A stretch of 8,243 bases of DNA from CAZCDS01 sp964497585 (GCA_964497585.1 CAZCDS010000115.1:1-8243); one strand, 5' to 3'. Counted from the stretch's first letter, positions 1 through 5,948 are shown. Numbers and translations are program-made. The notes: generated by a model not told the origin, from the letters alone.

Positions 1-525
1 CCCTCACTCATTTTCCTTACCTCAATGTTCATTGTTAGAAAGCACGGTGGTATTAGCACGCCAGAAAAAAACGAGACTAGCTCACTTTGACGGGCCCCCG
101 GTTTGCAGTGTATGGCACATGCTACACATTACACCTTACATTCATCCGGCCATTGCCCCGATACCACCAGTAACGATGCTAGTTTGACCGCAGTCGTCCC
201 CAGGCGAAAAGCATACTTTTCCACAACGTTGGCGAGCCATGCACAGGCAAGAAAGTTTTCCACAGGGAAGGCTCTGCGTTGCTCCCATGGCGGCCCATGC
301 CCACATCGGCTTCTCGGTGGAGCGGTATGCCGTCCAGGGGTTTAACGGTCAGGGGAGAGGGATCCTTTTGGGAAAAAATGGGGGGCCTGGGGGGGGCCCG
401 CAGAGGGTCAATTCGACGAAAAATGTTCTGTCTCAAAAGTCGCGTCGGAATTCGGTCGAGCGATTAAAGTCTTGTGTCAATTCTCTATAGGTACACCTTT
501 GCACCCAGTCAGGCCACGGGTTTAG
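1..525. other. Gene-less left edge
   Basis: I see no convincing gene here. Frames of 60-85 codons exist on both strands, but none has a good ribosome binding site or a protein-like composition. What stands out is a pair of TTTTCCACA sites (217-225 and 256-264), runs of six and eight G (380-385 and 389-396) separated by CCT, and an A+T-rich stretch around 460-490. The region could be the far end of a decayed gene or an intergenic regulatory segment. Confidence 0.5.
217..264 (+). other. Two DnaA-box-like sites, direct orientation
   Basis: TTTTCCACA occurs at 217-225 and again at 256-264, same strand, 39 bp start to start. Both fit the relaxed DnaA-box consensus TTWTNCACA. No replication initiator gene, iteron array or clearly A+T-rich unwinding element is visible beside them, so an origin is not established. 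They may be chance matches within a short local duplication, since GCCATGCACAGG lies between them. Confidence 0.3.
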
Positions 526-797
526 TTTCGGGATGCCAGGCTTGGTTTTCAGAAAATTTGGTCTGAGGAATCGTGCATGAAAGCGAACCGGCCTCACGGT
601 TGGCGCCCAGATTTCCAGGGACCCAAATCTCTCGGCTCAGGAACCCGGGCGATTGCCTGCCAGCGGGAGGATTGGGAGTAGGAGAGCCCCAGGTCCCTGA
701 GGCTCGGTACTGACGCCCTGTCATCGTGCGAGGGCGTTGCTGCTCCCCGGTTCTTGTCCATCTCCCTCAGCATCTCCCCGGCCCGTTTCGCGCCGCG
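526..797 (-). repeat. Diverged direct repeat, copy A
   Basis: This stretch aligns by eye with 1573-1869 over nearly its whole length, with small indels. Shared blocks on the plus strand, in the same order, include TTTCGGGATG, TTTTCAGAAAA, AATCGTGC, CAGGGAC, TGCCAGCGGGA and TCCATCTCCC. The similarity extends beyond the open part of the encoded remnant, so this is a DNA-level duplication. A shorter third copy is at 2243-2394. Confidence 0.75.
594..797 (-). pseudogene. Truncated remnant A of a RAGEML/SQSSRWQ-motif phage protein
   Basis: Read on the minus strand from about 797, the frame encodes AKRAGEMLREMDKN, then a variable linker, then LRDLGLSYSQSSRWQAIARVPE, and stops at TGA 594-596. This is the central part of a protein family common on phages and mobile islands, whose members start with about 80 further residues of helical sequence and continue past the SRWQ block. 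Both flanks are missing. Compared with remnant B, a one-base deletion just after the VPE codons shifts the frame. There is no start codon with a ribosome binding site. The remnant is in the same frame as the zinc-ribbon gene immediately upstream and is separated from it by that gene's TGA stop. I infer it is a non-functional fragment; the function of the family is not known to me. Confidence 0.7.
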
Positions 798-803
798 TTG
801 ATG

Positions 804-1475
804 TCATGGTCCCTTGGTGACCAGGAGCGAGCATGTCCCAAGCAACGCAAGCACCAGAATGATTGCCCCGACGATGCGTAGCACCGTGTTAAGCTGTTTT
901 CTGGCTGGACTCCATTGCGGATTCTCTCCACAGTGCGGGCACTTGACGGCCCCCTGCTTCACGTGTTCCTTGCAATGCGGACATTCGATGGTACCCGCGA
1001 GGCTCTTGTCGCCAGCCGCCTGGCCGTGTTCCTTCAGCTTTTCCGCGAGTTCCTTGTTTTTCCCCTTCTGGAATCGCGGATGAATGCGGTCGCAAGAGGG
1101 GCACTCATAGAACTCTGATTCTGCCTCGGTCTTGCAGTAGGGACACGTCCGGTTCCACAGTTCCTGCTTTTCGGTCAGACGTCGCCGCTGCTGCTCAAAT
1201 TTGCTGACCATGAGTCCGCACCGGGGACACTCCTTCGTGATCGGCTGTAAAGGCATTTCACAAGCCGGGCACCGGCTGAGGGTCTCGACACTTTTCGTCA
1301 CAGGGACCCGGTCCGCGATTTCAGACTCCTCCAACAGGCTGGCCTTGACCAACTTCTGGAATAGGCTGGCAAGTCCACGCGGCGAGATGCCGTGCTTCTC
1401 CATGAGGTCCGCATCGGTCATACCGGCTCGGATGTCAGCCAGGACAGTCTTTGCGCTGATGCGTTGCTTTTCCAT
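804..1475 (-). CDS. Tail-anchored triple zinc-ribbon protein with N-terminal helical domain
   Basis: The predicted protein has 223 residues. Residues 5-48 (ISAKTVLADIRAGMTDADLMEKHGIS and onward, shown here only in outline) form a small HTH-like domain seen at the N terminus of assorted proteins in Nitrospirota and Geobacter-type bacteria; its role is not known to me. Three zinc ribbons follow with cysteine pairs at 69/72 and 83/86, 111/114 and 125/128, 165/168 and 179/182, all spaced CxxC-x10-CxxC. Residues 198-218 are a hydrophobic C-terminal helix followed by a short tail, suggesting a tail-anchored membrane protein with the ribbons in the cytoplasm. I chose the ATG at 1475 because GGGGGAG lies just upstream; an in-frame GTG seven codons earlier has no such site. 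A TATACT box at 1528-1533 may be its -10 element, without a convincing -35. Decayed remnant A begins within a few bases of the stop. Confidence 0.82.
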   Translation of the reverse strand: MEKQRISAKTVLADIRAGMTDADLMEKHGISPRGLASLFQKLVKASLLEESEIADRVPVTKSVETLSRCPACEMPLQPITKECPRCGLMVSKFEQQRRRLTEKQELWNRTCPYCKTEAESEFYECPSCDRIHPRFQKGKNKELAEKLKEHGQAAGDKSLAGTIECPHCKEHVKQGAVKCPHCGENPQWSPARKQLNTVLRIVGAIILVLALLGTCSLLVTKGP

Positions 1476-1572
1476 GGTCTCCCCCTGCTGATTCACCGTC
1501 GGGTCATCGCAGGGATTGTCGGGGCCCAGTATACTCGATCAGCATGTCAGATCGGGTCACAGTTTTGGAATC

Positions 1573-1869
1573 TTTCGGGATGGGGGACTCAAGGAAGGAT
1601 TTTCAGAAAAGATGCACAGGAAATCGTGCGGGGAAGCGGACCGGCCGTCAGGTTGGGGCTAAGGTTTGCAGGGACTCAAATTCTCTCGACTCTGGCAATT
1701 TCCCTATCGCTTGCCAGCGGGACGATTGCTTGTGGGAAACTCCCAAGTCCTTCAATGGCATAACTTCTGACTGCGTGTTAGTAGTTTTTGGGGGCCGGCC
1801 ACCGGGGTTCTTTTCCATCTCCCCAAGCATCTCGCCAGCCCGGCGCTCGGCACGGAGTGCCAGGTTTGC
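1573..1869 (-). repeat. Diverged direct repeat, copy B
   Basis: This is the counterpart of 526-797, in the same orientation and with the same order of shared blocks. It starts about 25 bases beyond the stop of the 63-residue gene and ends about 100 bases before the zinc-ribbon start. Divergence is considerable, with many substitutions and several indels, so the two copies have been separate for a long time or were acquired separately. Confidence 0.75.
1648..1869 (-). pseudogene. Truncated remnant B of a RAGEML/SQSSRWQ-motif phage protein
   Basis: The minus-strand frame from about 1869 reads NLALRAERRAGEMLGEMEKN, then a glycine/proline linker (PGGRPPK), then LKDLGVSHKQSSRWQAIGKLPE and a few more residues before TGA 1648-1650. 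It is the best preserved of three related fragments in the window and keeps slightly more of the 5' side (LALRAERR) than remnant A. It lacks the N-terminal part of the family and most of the C-terminal part. The ATG at 1830 has no ribosome binding site in front of it. The 63-residue gene lies directly upstream and does not match the missing N terminus, so this is not simply a frameshifted full gene. The homology call rests on the ERRAGEML and QSSRWQ motifs, which I recognise but could not search. Confidence 0.72.
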
Positions 1870-1894
1870 CCCCCTGGACTCGCCTCTCTCGGTC

Positions 1895-2086
1895 CTAGTC
1901 GTCCCTGAGCATAGCTTTGACGTTGTCTGAGACGCGCTCAGCTATCTCTTTGGCACGCTGTAGCCCACTAAGCTCAGCGGTGAGCCTCTTCTCCACCGGC
2001 TCCATGGTCAGGAGGATGGTATCAACCATGATCTTCAGTTCCTCCAGGACATCTCGGGATACAACGATCTCCTTCTGACGGGCCAT
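1895..2086 (-). CDS. Small helical protein of unknown function (63 residues)
   Basis: The ATG at 2086 is preceded by AAAGGAG at a workable distance (about 9 bases), which decides the start and is the main argument that the gene is real. The product is predicted to be almost entirely helical and charged, with no membrane segment, no cysteine and heptad-like spacing of leucine, isoleucine and valine (for example LEELKIMVDTILL), so a short coiled coil or oligomerising helix is possible. I do not recognise a family. It lies between two decayed copies of the same repeat: copy C upstream and copy B about 25 bases beyond its stop. It could be a small phage or island accessory protein. Nothing in the sequence shows its role. 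Confidence 0.6.
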   Translation of the reverse strand: MARQKEIVVSRDVLEELKIMVDTILLTMEPVEKRLTAELSGLQRAKEIAERVSDNVKAMLRDD

Positions 2087-2162
2087 GACCCACTCTCCTT
2101 TGAACCGCAGATCCCCAATCTTACCATACGCGGTTACGAAAAGGCCGCTCTTTTCCTGGTCG

Positions 2163-2223
2163 TTCTACGATTTTTCTGGCAAACGCCTTGACCGGCAACC
2201 GCAAGTGAAGGGAGATCGTAGAA
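2163..2223. repeat. Inverted repeat with 9-bp arms
   Basis: TTCTACGAT at 2163-2171 and ATCGTAGAA at 2215-2223 are perfect inverted arms separated by 43 bases. Inside lies a smaller imperfect pair, CTTG and CAAG. It sits between the 63-residue gene and copy C of the repeat. There is no T-run after either arm, so it is not an obvious terminator. A protein-binding site, recombination site or mobile-element end is possible but unsupported. Confidence 0.4.
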
Positions 2224-2242
2224 GAAAGGGGTGGTCTGAAAT

Positions 2243-2394
2243 GATCGCCTAGTTGCCTAGCAGCGGGAGCCGATGGGATTGCTGGTAGTTTCGGGCAAAG
2301 GGCACTTGTGACGGATGGTCGGCACTGACCGCCCCTTCGCTCCTCATGGAGACTTTCCCGGCGCACAGCTCGTTGTTGTCCATCTCCTCAACGC
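2243..2394 (-). pseudogene. Heavily decayed remnant C of the RAGEML/SQSSRWQ-motif protein
   Basis: On the minus strand the frame reads VEEMDNN, then a scrambled stretch with ADHPSQVP and YQQSHR where copies A and B have REMDKN and YSQSSRW, ending at TAG near 2243. At the DNA level it shares TCCATCTCC, GGTACTGACG-like (here GGCACTGACC) and the GCAGCGGGA block with copy A, in the same order. Its upstream end overlaps the last codons of the HTH gene, which read it in another frame. It is the most degraded and shortest of the three copies, and without A and B it would not be recognisable. Confidence 0.5.
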
Positions 2395-2757
2395 TTGGTG
2401 ATAAACGAACCCACTCGCCCGCAGCATTTCACTGACTCGGGGCCCTGGCAAATCGTGACCGTTGTCGAACAGCTCCCTGCTTGCTTCCGGCCATCTCCAC
2501 GACTGGCGCCGTCGAAGTATCCGTTTGATGTCCGGGACTTGGTCTTGACTGAAAACCCGGCGAGATCTGTGGACTGACTTGACGTTGTCGATAGGCTTCG
2601 ACTTGCGCACTCCAGGGCCATTCGGCGGAATCGGGGTCTGAATAATCTGGAGAACACGAGTAGGGCTAATGCCCAGCCGGGCCGCAATCCTCCTACACCC
2701 CACGTCCTGGAAATGCAGCCACCACACGCGCTCTCGGTTCGTTATCACTCCGTCCAT
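2344..2757 (-). CDS. Small tandem-HTH DNA-binding protein, transposase-like
   Basis: From the ATG at 2757 the product has 137 residues. Residues 16-40 (VGCRRIAARLGISPTRV within it) are a clear helix-turn-helix. A basic, proline-containing linker follows, then a second domain from about 80 (FSQDQVPDIKRIL onward, with GPRVSEMLRASGF). This HTH, basic linker, second winged helix order is that of the DNA-binding half of IS630/Tc1-type transposases, and no DDE catalytic domain follows. It could be a truncated transposase or a stand-alone regulator. AAGGAAAAGG precedes the ATG. An alternative GTG at 2856, also preceded by AAGGA, would add 33 low-complexity residues and would couple it to the 555-residue gene, whose stop is 4 bases upstream. 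The last 16 codons lie inside copy C of the repeat, so the natural C terminus was probably replaced. Confidence 0.68.
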   Translation of the reverse strand: MDGVITNRERVWWLHFQDVGCRRIAARLGISPTRVLQIIQTPIPPNGPGVRKSKPIDNVKSVHRSRRVFSQDQVPDIKRILRRRQSWRWPEASRELFDNGHDLPGPRVSEMLRASGFVYHQALRRWTTTSCAPGKSP

Positions 2758-2860
2758 GGGCCTTTTCCTTGCCCCTGTGGTGTATCGCTCTGCAGCCCCC
2801 GTTCCTGTCCGCGATAACGTAGTGGCCGAGAACGCTGGCGCGCGACAATCTGGCACCAGG

Positions 2861-4528
2861 CTATTCCTTATGTCTGGGGGCAGTCTCGTACGCGATAAGG
2901 GATGATCGCCTCAGACAATCAAGCGTCAACCTCTCAGCATTGCTCAGCACCCCCGCCTCTTCCTTCTTCACAAGGGTTTGCCAGTCCCGTCTCAGCGTGT
3001 CAGCATCTTTGTAATAGGCTACGTAAGGTGTCGCATGAGGACTCCATATATTGAAGACCATCTCATCAGATGTCCTCACTTGGCCTTGACTGAAATAGAG
3101 TCCGAAGCGAAGCACGAGTTTGCATGACCTGTTTGAACCGATGAGCACATGGAAGACATCGCCTTTCTTTTCTCCCGAAGGCGGTATCACTCGCAGGACG
3201 TTGTTGTACGTGACAGGTGTGGTATACTTCAGAGGATCAATCATAATCACGTATGTCCACTTGTCCGCCGTCGGACGAAAAGCACCCTTCATATTGTAGC
3301 TGAAATCTATGAAGCCCCCTTGCGACAACACAAGTGAGTTTGACCATTTGGGGGGCTTCACGTCAGTGGTCTCGCCCTCCGATTTCCCGTCCTCTGTTTT
3401 GCAGCGCCATACTGCATTGATCTGGCCTAGCTTTATTGCCCTGATTTCAGGCATTTTTTGTTTCGGCAAGTCCGACCCCCTCGGGGAAATGAAGGTGATC
3501 CTCCTGAAACCGTTCAACTCTCTCTCACATTCCTTTTTCGACTCTGGAGCCGCATGAGGGTCGGACTCTATTGCCTTGCATTTTAGCCATCCGGGGCGGC
3601 TCTCCCTGTATTCCTTATTGGCACTTGCCAGGAGGTTCCCAACTGTATCGGGAAGAGACTGAAGTGCCCCTGAAGGAATGTCTCCGATACTGAGCCTCAA
3701 TATCTCCCGTGCATTCTTATTCGCAAAATGGTATTGAATGCCCTCATCCGCCTTCTTTATGGCCGGAATAAGGGTTTGAACCTTTCTGGAAGCAATGGGG
3801 AAATACTTACTGATAGAGGGCTCGTGCAATTCCACCGTACATTCCTTTGCTGATCCCCAGCCGAAGTTTACAGCCCTAATTACAAGTTCACCGTGTACCA
3901 CTTTTGCTATAAATCTGAGAACGGGGGTCACGTCAAGTTTGGCCGCCAAAACTTCCACTTCGAATCGGTTCAGCCGGGCTTCACGGCCTCCCTCGTTATC
4001 CAAGTTGAAGAGGAGAGTAGGAAAAAAGTATTTCCTCTTGTACACTCCCATGTCATAGGATGGATCGCACGTCCACAGCTCTTTGTGTTTGGGGACAATC
4101 GCCTTTCTACCCTTCGGGTCGGTTGTCTCCACGTAATCGGAATCAGTCTTGTCTAGGGATACGCTTACCAGCCGGATATCAGAGCTGTAGACCCACTTCG
4201 TGACAAAGGCAGCGAGGCTTACGGTGGTTACCAAGAACATGCCCCACGCAATGAGCAGGTACAAATTTCTCCTGTTTCGCAGCCAAATCTCGGGTGACTT
4301 GTCGGTGGTGAGTTCTGTCTTGTACTTTTGTCTTATATACTTGATCCGGTCTTGCTTTGGCAATGTCTTGATTTCTCTAATTGACGTCTTGTCTTTGGAG
4401 AGCTGAAGCGTGGAGTACGTAAAAGCAGCGACCGTGAATATGCCCAGTATCAGCGCGTATGGTCCGGGGATCGATGCTATAATACGTGCAAACTCCATCC
4501 ATACGTTACCGAAAACGGAAGCCTCCAT
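2861..4528 (-). CDS. Two-pass membrane protein with large exported domain, unknown family (555 residues)
   Basis: The ATG at 4528 is preceded by GGAGG at 7-8 bases. Membrane helices are predicted at about 23-43 and 89-110. The 45-residue loop between them is strongly basic (KDK, KYIRQKYK, RNRRN), so by the positive-inside rule the loop is cytoplasmic and the remaining 440 residues are outside the membrane. That domain is beta-rich in appearance, has scattered cysteines (in WTCDP, AKECT, LKCKA, KKECE, WRCKT, NRSCK) and no catalytic motif that I can name. The short membrane-loop-membrane N terminus recalls sensor or effector proteins of defence and surface systems, but this is only an impression. 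Base composition is visibly less G+C-rich than the phage genes to the right, which suggests separate acquisition. The 117-residue membrane protein gene ends 44 bases upstream and probably shares its transcript. Confidence 0.8.
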   Translation of the reverse strand: MEASVFGNVWMEFARIIASIPGPYALILGIFTVAAFTYSTLQLSKDKTSIREIKTLPKQDRIKYIRQKYKTELTTDKSPEIWLRNRRNLYLLIAWGMFLVTTVSLAAFVTKWVYSSDIRLVSVSLDKTDSDYVETTDPKGRKAIVPKHKELWTCDPSYDMGVYKRKYFFPTLLFNLDNEGGREARLNRFEVEVLAAKLDVTPVLRFIAKVVHGELVIRAVNFGWGSAKECTVELHEPSISKYFPIASRKVQTLIPAIKKADEGIQYHFANKNAREILRLSIGDIPSGALQSLPDTVGNLLASANKEYRESRPGWLKCKAIESDPHAAPESKKECERELNGFRRITFISPRGSDLPKQKMPEIRAIKLGQINAVWRCKTEDGKSEGETTDVKPPKWSNSLVLSQGGFIDFSYNMKGAFRPTADKWTYVIMIDPLKYTTPVTYNNVLRVIPPSGEKKGDVFHVLIGSNRSCKLVLRFGLYFSQGQVRTSDEMVFNIWSPHATPYVAYYKDADTLRRDWQTLVKKEEAGVLSNAERLTLDCLRRSSLIAYETAPRHKE

Positions 4529-4572
4529 CGAATACCCTCCTATGAGTCAAGGGGCGAATAACAAGTGATACC

Positions 4573-4926
4573 CTAATGAGAATCGGTCAACTTCACTAGG
4601 ACCACAACCGAAAAATGATCCAGCGTCTTGGTTGCATCGTGAGTTAGCCTGGCTGCCCGCGCTATGTTCAGTAGGCGGGTTGTGTGGTCACCAGCAGCTT
4701 TCGCGGCCCGTGCGGCATCAAGGAAATGCTGCGTGGAAGACTCCTGCGCCACCACTTGCTCAACGCGCAGAGCTGCCCTTTGATGTTCACGGTGTTTGAG
4801 GGGCACGTGTCCGAAGGTCTGGAGATTGTCTTGCCAGTCATCTTTCGTGGGCATATTCGTCCATGGGGAGGCCAGATAGAGAAGCGCCGCGGCGACAACG
4901 ACCGTGAGTATCCTGGTGCGAGACAT
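4573..4926 (-). CDS. Membrane-anchored or exported small protein (117 residues)
   Basis: The start ATG at 4926 follows GGGGGGA by about 7 bases. Residues 5-20 form a hydrophobic N-terminal helix after two arginines (MSRTR), either an uncleaved anchor or a signal peptide; an alanine-rich segment before SPW could be a cleavage region. The mature part is polar and helical, with an alanine/arginine-rich repeat-like stretch around 70-93 (DAARAAKAAG and IARAARL) and a C-terminal hydrophobic strand FSVVVLVKL. No family is recognised. The 555-residue membrane protein follows 44 bases downstream, so the two may form a membrane-associated pair. A weak promoter candidate lies at 4972-5001. Confidence 0.65.
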   Translation of the reverse strand: MSRTRILTVVVAAALLYLASPWTNMPTKDDWQDNLQTFGHVPLKHREHQRAALRVEQVVAQESSTQHFLDAARAAKAAGDHTTRLLNIARAARLTHDATKTLDHFSVVVLVKLTDSH

Positions 4927-4971
4927 GGACAGTCCCCCCGTCGTGACGGATTACAGAGAAGGTTCAGCCCC

Positions 4972-5001
4972 AGAGTAGCAAGATGGAGAGAGATCAGTCA
5001 A
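4972..5001 (-). promoter_or_regulatory. Weak sigma70-like promoter candidate
   Basis: On the minus strand TTGACT (4996-5001) and TACTCT (4972-4977) are 18 bases apart. The -35 is a 5/6 match and the -10 only 3/6. It would start a transcript about 40 bases upstream of the 117-residue gene. Confidence 0.3.
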
Positions 5002-5165
5002 GCCTGTTTCCTGTGCTTCCGCGTGCGCTGGAGACTCGAAAGGTAAGCACCCTAGATTCCGACCCCTAGTCCCGGTCCCGACCTGCCAACCTGCATCGCC
5101 ATCCCATCAACTAGCAGAACCGAAGGACGAGGAGGCAGGCCCTCCGATGCAGTGCCACCTTCAGG
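5002..5165. other. Spacer without a gene
   Basis: This lies between the 117-residue gene's putative promoter and the 64-residue peptide gene. I see no protein-like frame. GGAGG and CCTCC (minus strand, around 5130-5145) could form a 5-bp hairpin after the peptide gene, but no T-run follows, so I do not call a terminator. Confidence 0.4.
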
Positions 5166-5360
5166 CTAGGGTGAGGGGGTGATGTCTCGCATGCCAAGGC
5201 TATCGGCTCCGCTCCCGGTCTTGCTAGGAGCACCGACGCTGGTATCCCGGGCTACCTCCCACACCGTCAAACGAGGTGGTTGCCATTCCTTCTCCTGCTC
5301 AGGAAATCCTCCAGCTCGGCCTACATTCCTCTCTTTGAGTATGTCACCAGACTTGTTCAT
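5166..5360 (-). CDS. Small peptide gene, possible RiPP-like precursor (64 residues)
   Basis: The ATG at 5360 has GGAGGG four bases upstream, and a promoter candidate lies at 5407-5436, so a separate small gene is plausible. Residues 1-25 are polar. Residues 26-41 read W-x2-P-x-L-x9-S, with W26, P29 and L31 in the register of the lasso-precursor leader pattern Y-x2-P-x-L-x3-G-x5-T. The glycine is replaced by Glu35, and Ser41 stands where the threonine should be (Thr40 is one residue off). The last 23 residues are glycine, serine and threonine-rich and carry no strong fold. Gly43 would be residue 1 of a lasso core, but no Asp or Glu falls at core positions 7-9, so a normal lasso peptide is not supported. 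No maturation enzyme is in the window. It could be another kind of modified peptide, a short regulatory protein, or chance. Confidence 0.5.
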   Translation of the reverse strand: MNKSGDILKERNVGRAGGFPEQEKEWQPPRLTVWEVARDTSVGAPSKTGSGADSLGMRDITPSP

Positions 5361-5406
5361 GGCACCCTCCCTCTCCCTCCGGTTGTTGCAGCAAATCCTG
5401 CTGTAA

Positions 5407-5436
5407 AGGATACTCCTCCCGCAGCCGTACGGTCAA
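5407..5436 (-). promoter_or_regulatory. Sigma70-like promoter for the 64-residue peptide gene
   Basis: On the minus strand TTGACC (5431-5436) and TATCCT (5407-5412) are 18 bases apart, 5/6 and 4/6 matches. The predicted start would lie about 40 bases before the ATG at 5360. A second TTGACA sits just upstream (5437-5442) but is too far from the -10. Confidence 0.45.
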
Positions 5437-5536
5437 TGTCAATCGGAGGGGTTCTCTCCCGTATGAAAAAGGGCTCTGAAATGCCCGTGGCCGGCCTGCA
5501 GTGTTCATGAAAGAAGAAAGACTCACGCGAACGAAC

Positions 5537-5576
5537 CGCGCGCGGCTATAGGCCCTCTCCGGCCTTTCGCGCGCGC
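5537..5576. repeat. CGCGCGCG hairpin with inner GGCC pair
   Basis: CGCGCGCG at 5537-5544 can pair with the CGCG run at 5568-5577, and GGCC at 5551-5554 with GGCC at 5561-5564 around a six-base loop. No T-run follows on either strand, so it is not a standard terminator. The alternating CG arms could also adopt unusual DNA structure. Confidence 0.4.
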
Positions 5577-5630
5577 GTCTGTCGTGCTGATCGGTTGCGC
5601 ACTGAACCGTCTTGTCTTTCGAGTCATGTC

Positions 5631-5645
5631 ATAAGCTGAGCTTAT
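5631..5645. promoter_or_regulatory. 15-base palindrome, operator candidate
   Basis: ATAAGCT-G-AGCTTAT is a perfect palindrome with 7-bp arms and a single central base. Its form suits a dimeric repressor. It lies in the spacer upstream of the rightward unit. A chance occurrence in 8 kb is not excluded. Confidence 0.35.
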
Positions 5646-5904
5646 ACCTGGCGAGTCTCTCCAGCGCGCTCGCCTGCATCAAGATTCCCTACTGAGTCCC
5701 GAAGTGCTCCATTTCTGCGCGGGAATTCATGATCGGTTCTAACTAGATAGCTTTCACTATTCGTACTAATCGCGCGAAATTGTTATAGTTTAGTAAGACT
5801 CTTGACAGAACGCGGCGAGAAGCGCAAATTGGGGGGAACCTTCCTGCATTCAGGACATCACAACTCAGCTTGCATCACCCTCCTATTCAGGGCCCTTCAA
5901 CGGC

Positions 5905-5948
5905 GAACCCCGAGGAGAGTCTTTGCCTTACTGCCTCCCTCGGGGTTC
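5905..5948 (+). promoter_or_regulatory. Leader hairpin with perfect 11-bp stem
   Basis: GAACCCCGAGG (5905-5915) pairs perfectly with CCTCGGGGTTC (5938-5948) around a 22-base loop. It ends 13 bases before the AGGAGG of the gene at 5976. No T-run follows on the plus strand, so it is not a terminator. It would form in the 5' leader and may affect mRNA stability or translation, or bind a protein. Confidence 0.55.

Larger units (their letters stand above)
5437..5904. other. Long intergenic, possibly regulatory region
   Basis: No convincing gene is present. The stretch holds a G+C-rich hairpin (5537-5576), a 15-base palindrome (5631-5645), a CGGTT/AACCG inverted pair near 5591-5608, an A+T-rich stretch at 5740-5800 with TTATAG at 5783, and TTGACA at 5802-5807 without a good -10 at the right distance. 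This is much more spacer than phage genes usually have and is probably the control region of the rightward unit that starts at 5976. Confidence 0.45.

Noticed and set aside
179..436. 85-codon frame on the minus strand
   Set aside because: No ribosome binding site, proline- and arginine-rich composition, and an internal echo that only reflects the two TTTTCCACA sites.
526..1869. Integron attC sites or CRISPR array as explanation for the repeats
   Set aside because: The copies are about 270-300 bases, diverged and protein-derived. I see no GTTRRRY core sites, no short regular repeats and no integrase.
1544..1930. 128-codon frame on the plus strand
   Set aside because: It is antisense to copy B and the end of the 63-residue gene. 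The minus-strand reading explains the motifs.
2121..2366. 81-codon frame on the minus strand
   Set aside because: It runs through decayed copy C in a non-homologous frame and has no ribosome binding site.
5166..5360. Canonical lasso peptide precursor
   Set aside because: No Asp or Glu at core positions 7-9, the leader Gly is missing, and no maturation genes are present. Kept only as a RiPP-like candidate.
5344..5526. 60-codon GTG frame on the minus strand upstream of the peptide gene
   Set aside because: No ribosome binding site at the GTG or the internal ATG. It also contains the promoter candidate of the peptide gene.
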